A DNA stretch of 64,000 nucleotides, taken from assembly GCA_013398275.1 (NCBI GenBank), contig VZSE01005880.1, forward strand, positions 64,571 to 128,570, read 5' to 3'. The first letter of the stretch is position 1, and each line of letters begins with the position of its first letter. Positions 62,997 through 64,000 of this stretch are shown piece by piece. The notes beneath the pieces were generated by a model. It saw only the letters and a list, made by a program, of their open reading frames with translations. It searched no databases and was not told the DNA's origin. Origin of the DNA: Promerops cafer (Eukaryota > Chordata > Aves > Passeriformes > Nectariniidae). The position numbers and the translations under genes are program-made.

Positions 62997-64000
62997 CTGA
63001 GAACATGGAACGCCATCTGCGGTTCGGGGACAGAAAGGCATTTATGATGAACACCCTTTTCCTGTGGCTGCCTCCCCCCACTCCCACCACAAACCCTACT
63101 TTCTAGAGAGGAAGAATAGACACAGGTGTTTATAGATTTTGTCAGGCATGATCAGCACTGCCAGCCAGCCAACTACATTAAATTAATTTGGGTAACTGTA
63201 AGAAGACAGAGCTGCCAGATCTTAAGCACTTTGGAAGAATTTAAGCAATCTATTCAGGAATCTATGTCCAAGAGAAAGAGGACAGGAAGGAGAACTTATG
63301 TGCTGTGTGATGATGACAAATACTTTTTTATTTAATCATTTTGCAAAAAGATTCTGTTATTGAGAATCTCAGCACCTGCCTTTCTTTCTGGCTGGTCCTA
63401 GAAACCTATCTAGCAAAAGTCATCTACAAAATGTGTCTGAGCACCGTCAGGCAGCTGACCCTCATGACTGAACATCTGGTGTTGCTGCTATCCTCTTAAC
63501 ATTTGGAAATCCCCAATGAGCTACTAGAGCTTTTCTTAGCTGTGTGACAGTAGGAAACACTCCAGAGACTGCATCAGATTTAAATCTCTTTCCAGACATA
63601 ACTGGAAGTTTTGGTTAAACCACGAAGTCTTGCATCATCATCAGTACATTACCTAAAAGATTTTAGGTATTTCCTTCCAGTTTGAAAGCCAGCAATTATG
63701 CCTGTGTTCATTGAGAAGCTTCCCTATGAAGGCTCTGATTTTGTAGTCTGTTCTCATGACAAACTCTGAATTCAATGATGCTGAAGGCACCAGACAAATT
63801 CCACTGCTTTTCTCTATAGTGGAAGGGAGCAGAAAAAGTGTGGCACAAAAGCAGGTATGTCAACTCTGTTTAAAAGGATTCCCATAAGCTAACCATCACA
63901 TGTAGTGCCTAAATGGAAAAAAAATTGTTTTTGAAATTGGTCCTAGAGCGCAACAGAAGGTAAACTTAATAAATTACTACTTCATTAATTTTAATCCTTG
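62997..64000 (-). other. KBTBD4: KBTBD4 upstream intron (continues past right edge)
   Basis: AT-rich sequence upstream of the 87-base exon. I found no BTB or BACK coding exon here, so the earlier KBTBD4 exons must lie further right. Confidence 0.75.

Noticed and set aside
1..64000. CRISPR arrays, bacterial operons, phage or a novel defence system
   Set aside because: The window is intron-rich vertebrate DNA with conserved spliced genes and bird retrotransposons; nothing supports such a system.

Overview
This is vertebrate nuclear DNA and almost certainly avian. It carries three spliced genes in the conserved order CELF1 (minus), PTPMT1 (plus), KBTBD4 (minus), together with several bird-type CR1 LINE copies. 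One tRNA-Ile-derived SINE with a CR1-like tail resembles TguSINE1, which points to a songbird. Exons were called from protein similarity, matching phases and GT/AG boundaries read directly on the minus or plus strand.

Layout. Positions 1-24181 hold the 3'UTR and all coding exons of CELF1, an RNA-binding splicing, decay and translation regulator with three RRMs. Twelve exons between 2502 and 22095 join in phase to 484 residues. A thirteenth upstream exon (24102-24181) adds an in-frame 27-residue N-terminus. From 24 to 57.6 kb is the long 5' part of CELF1: mostly intron, with two probable untranslated exons (41700-41740 and 46596-46680), and the CR1 copies at 29.6 kb and 35.2-39.7 kb. At 57.6-58.6 kb lies a CpG-rich island, interrupted by a 619-base run of N, which is probably the shared divergent promoter of CELF1 and PTPMT1. 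PTPMT1, a mitochondrial phosphatidylglycerophosphate phosphatase, occupies 58363-60396 in four exons and reads as 191 residues. KBTBD4, a BTB-kelch ubiquitin-ligase adaptor, enters from the right on the minus strand. Only its last two coding exons (62910-62996 and 61462-62322) are inside the window. Its 3' end converges on that of PTPMT1.

The points most worth a second look are these. (1) A perfect tandem repeat of 2060 bases is split by a single N at 37129, almost certainly an assembly overlap rather than biology. (2) Three alternative 3' splice sites in CELF1 (two NAGNAG and one 12 bases apart) predict +/-Ala, +/-Ala and +/-LYLQ isoforms. (3) A CR1 copy comes within about 10 bases of the 5' splice site of the exon carrying most of RRM3. 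I see no unknown multi-gene system here; the window is a conserved housekeeping locus with ordinary bird repeats.
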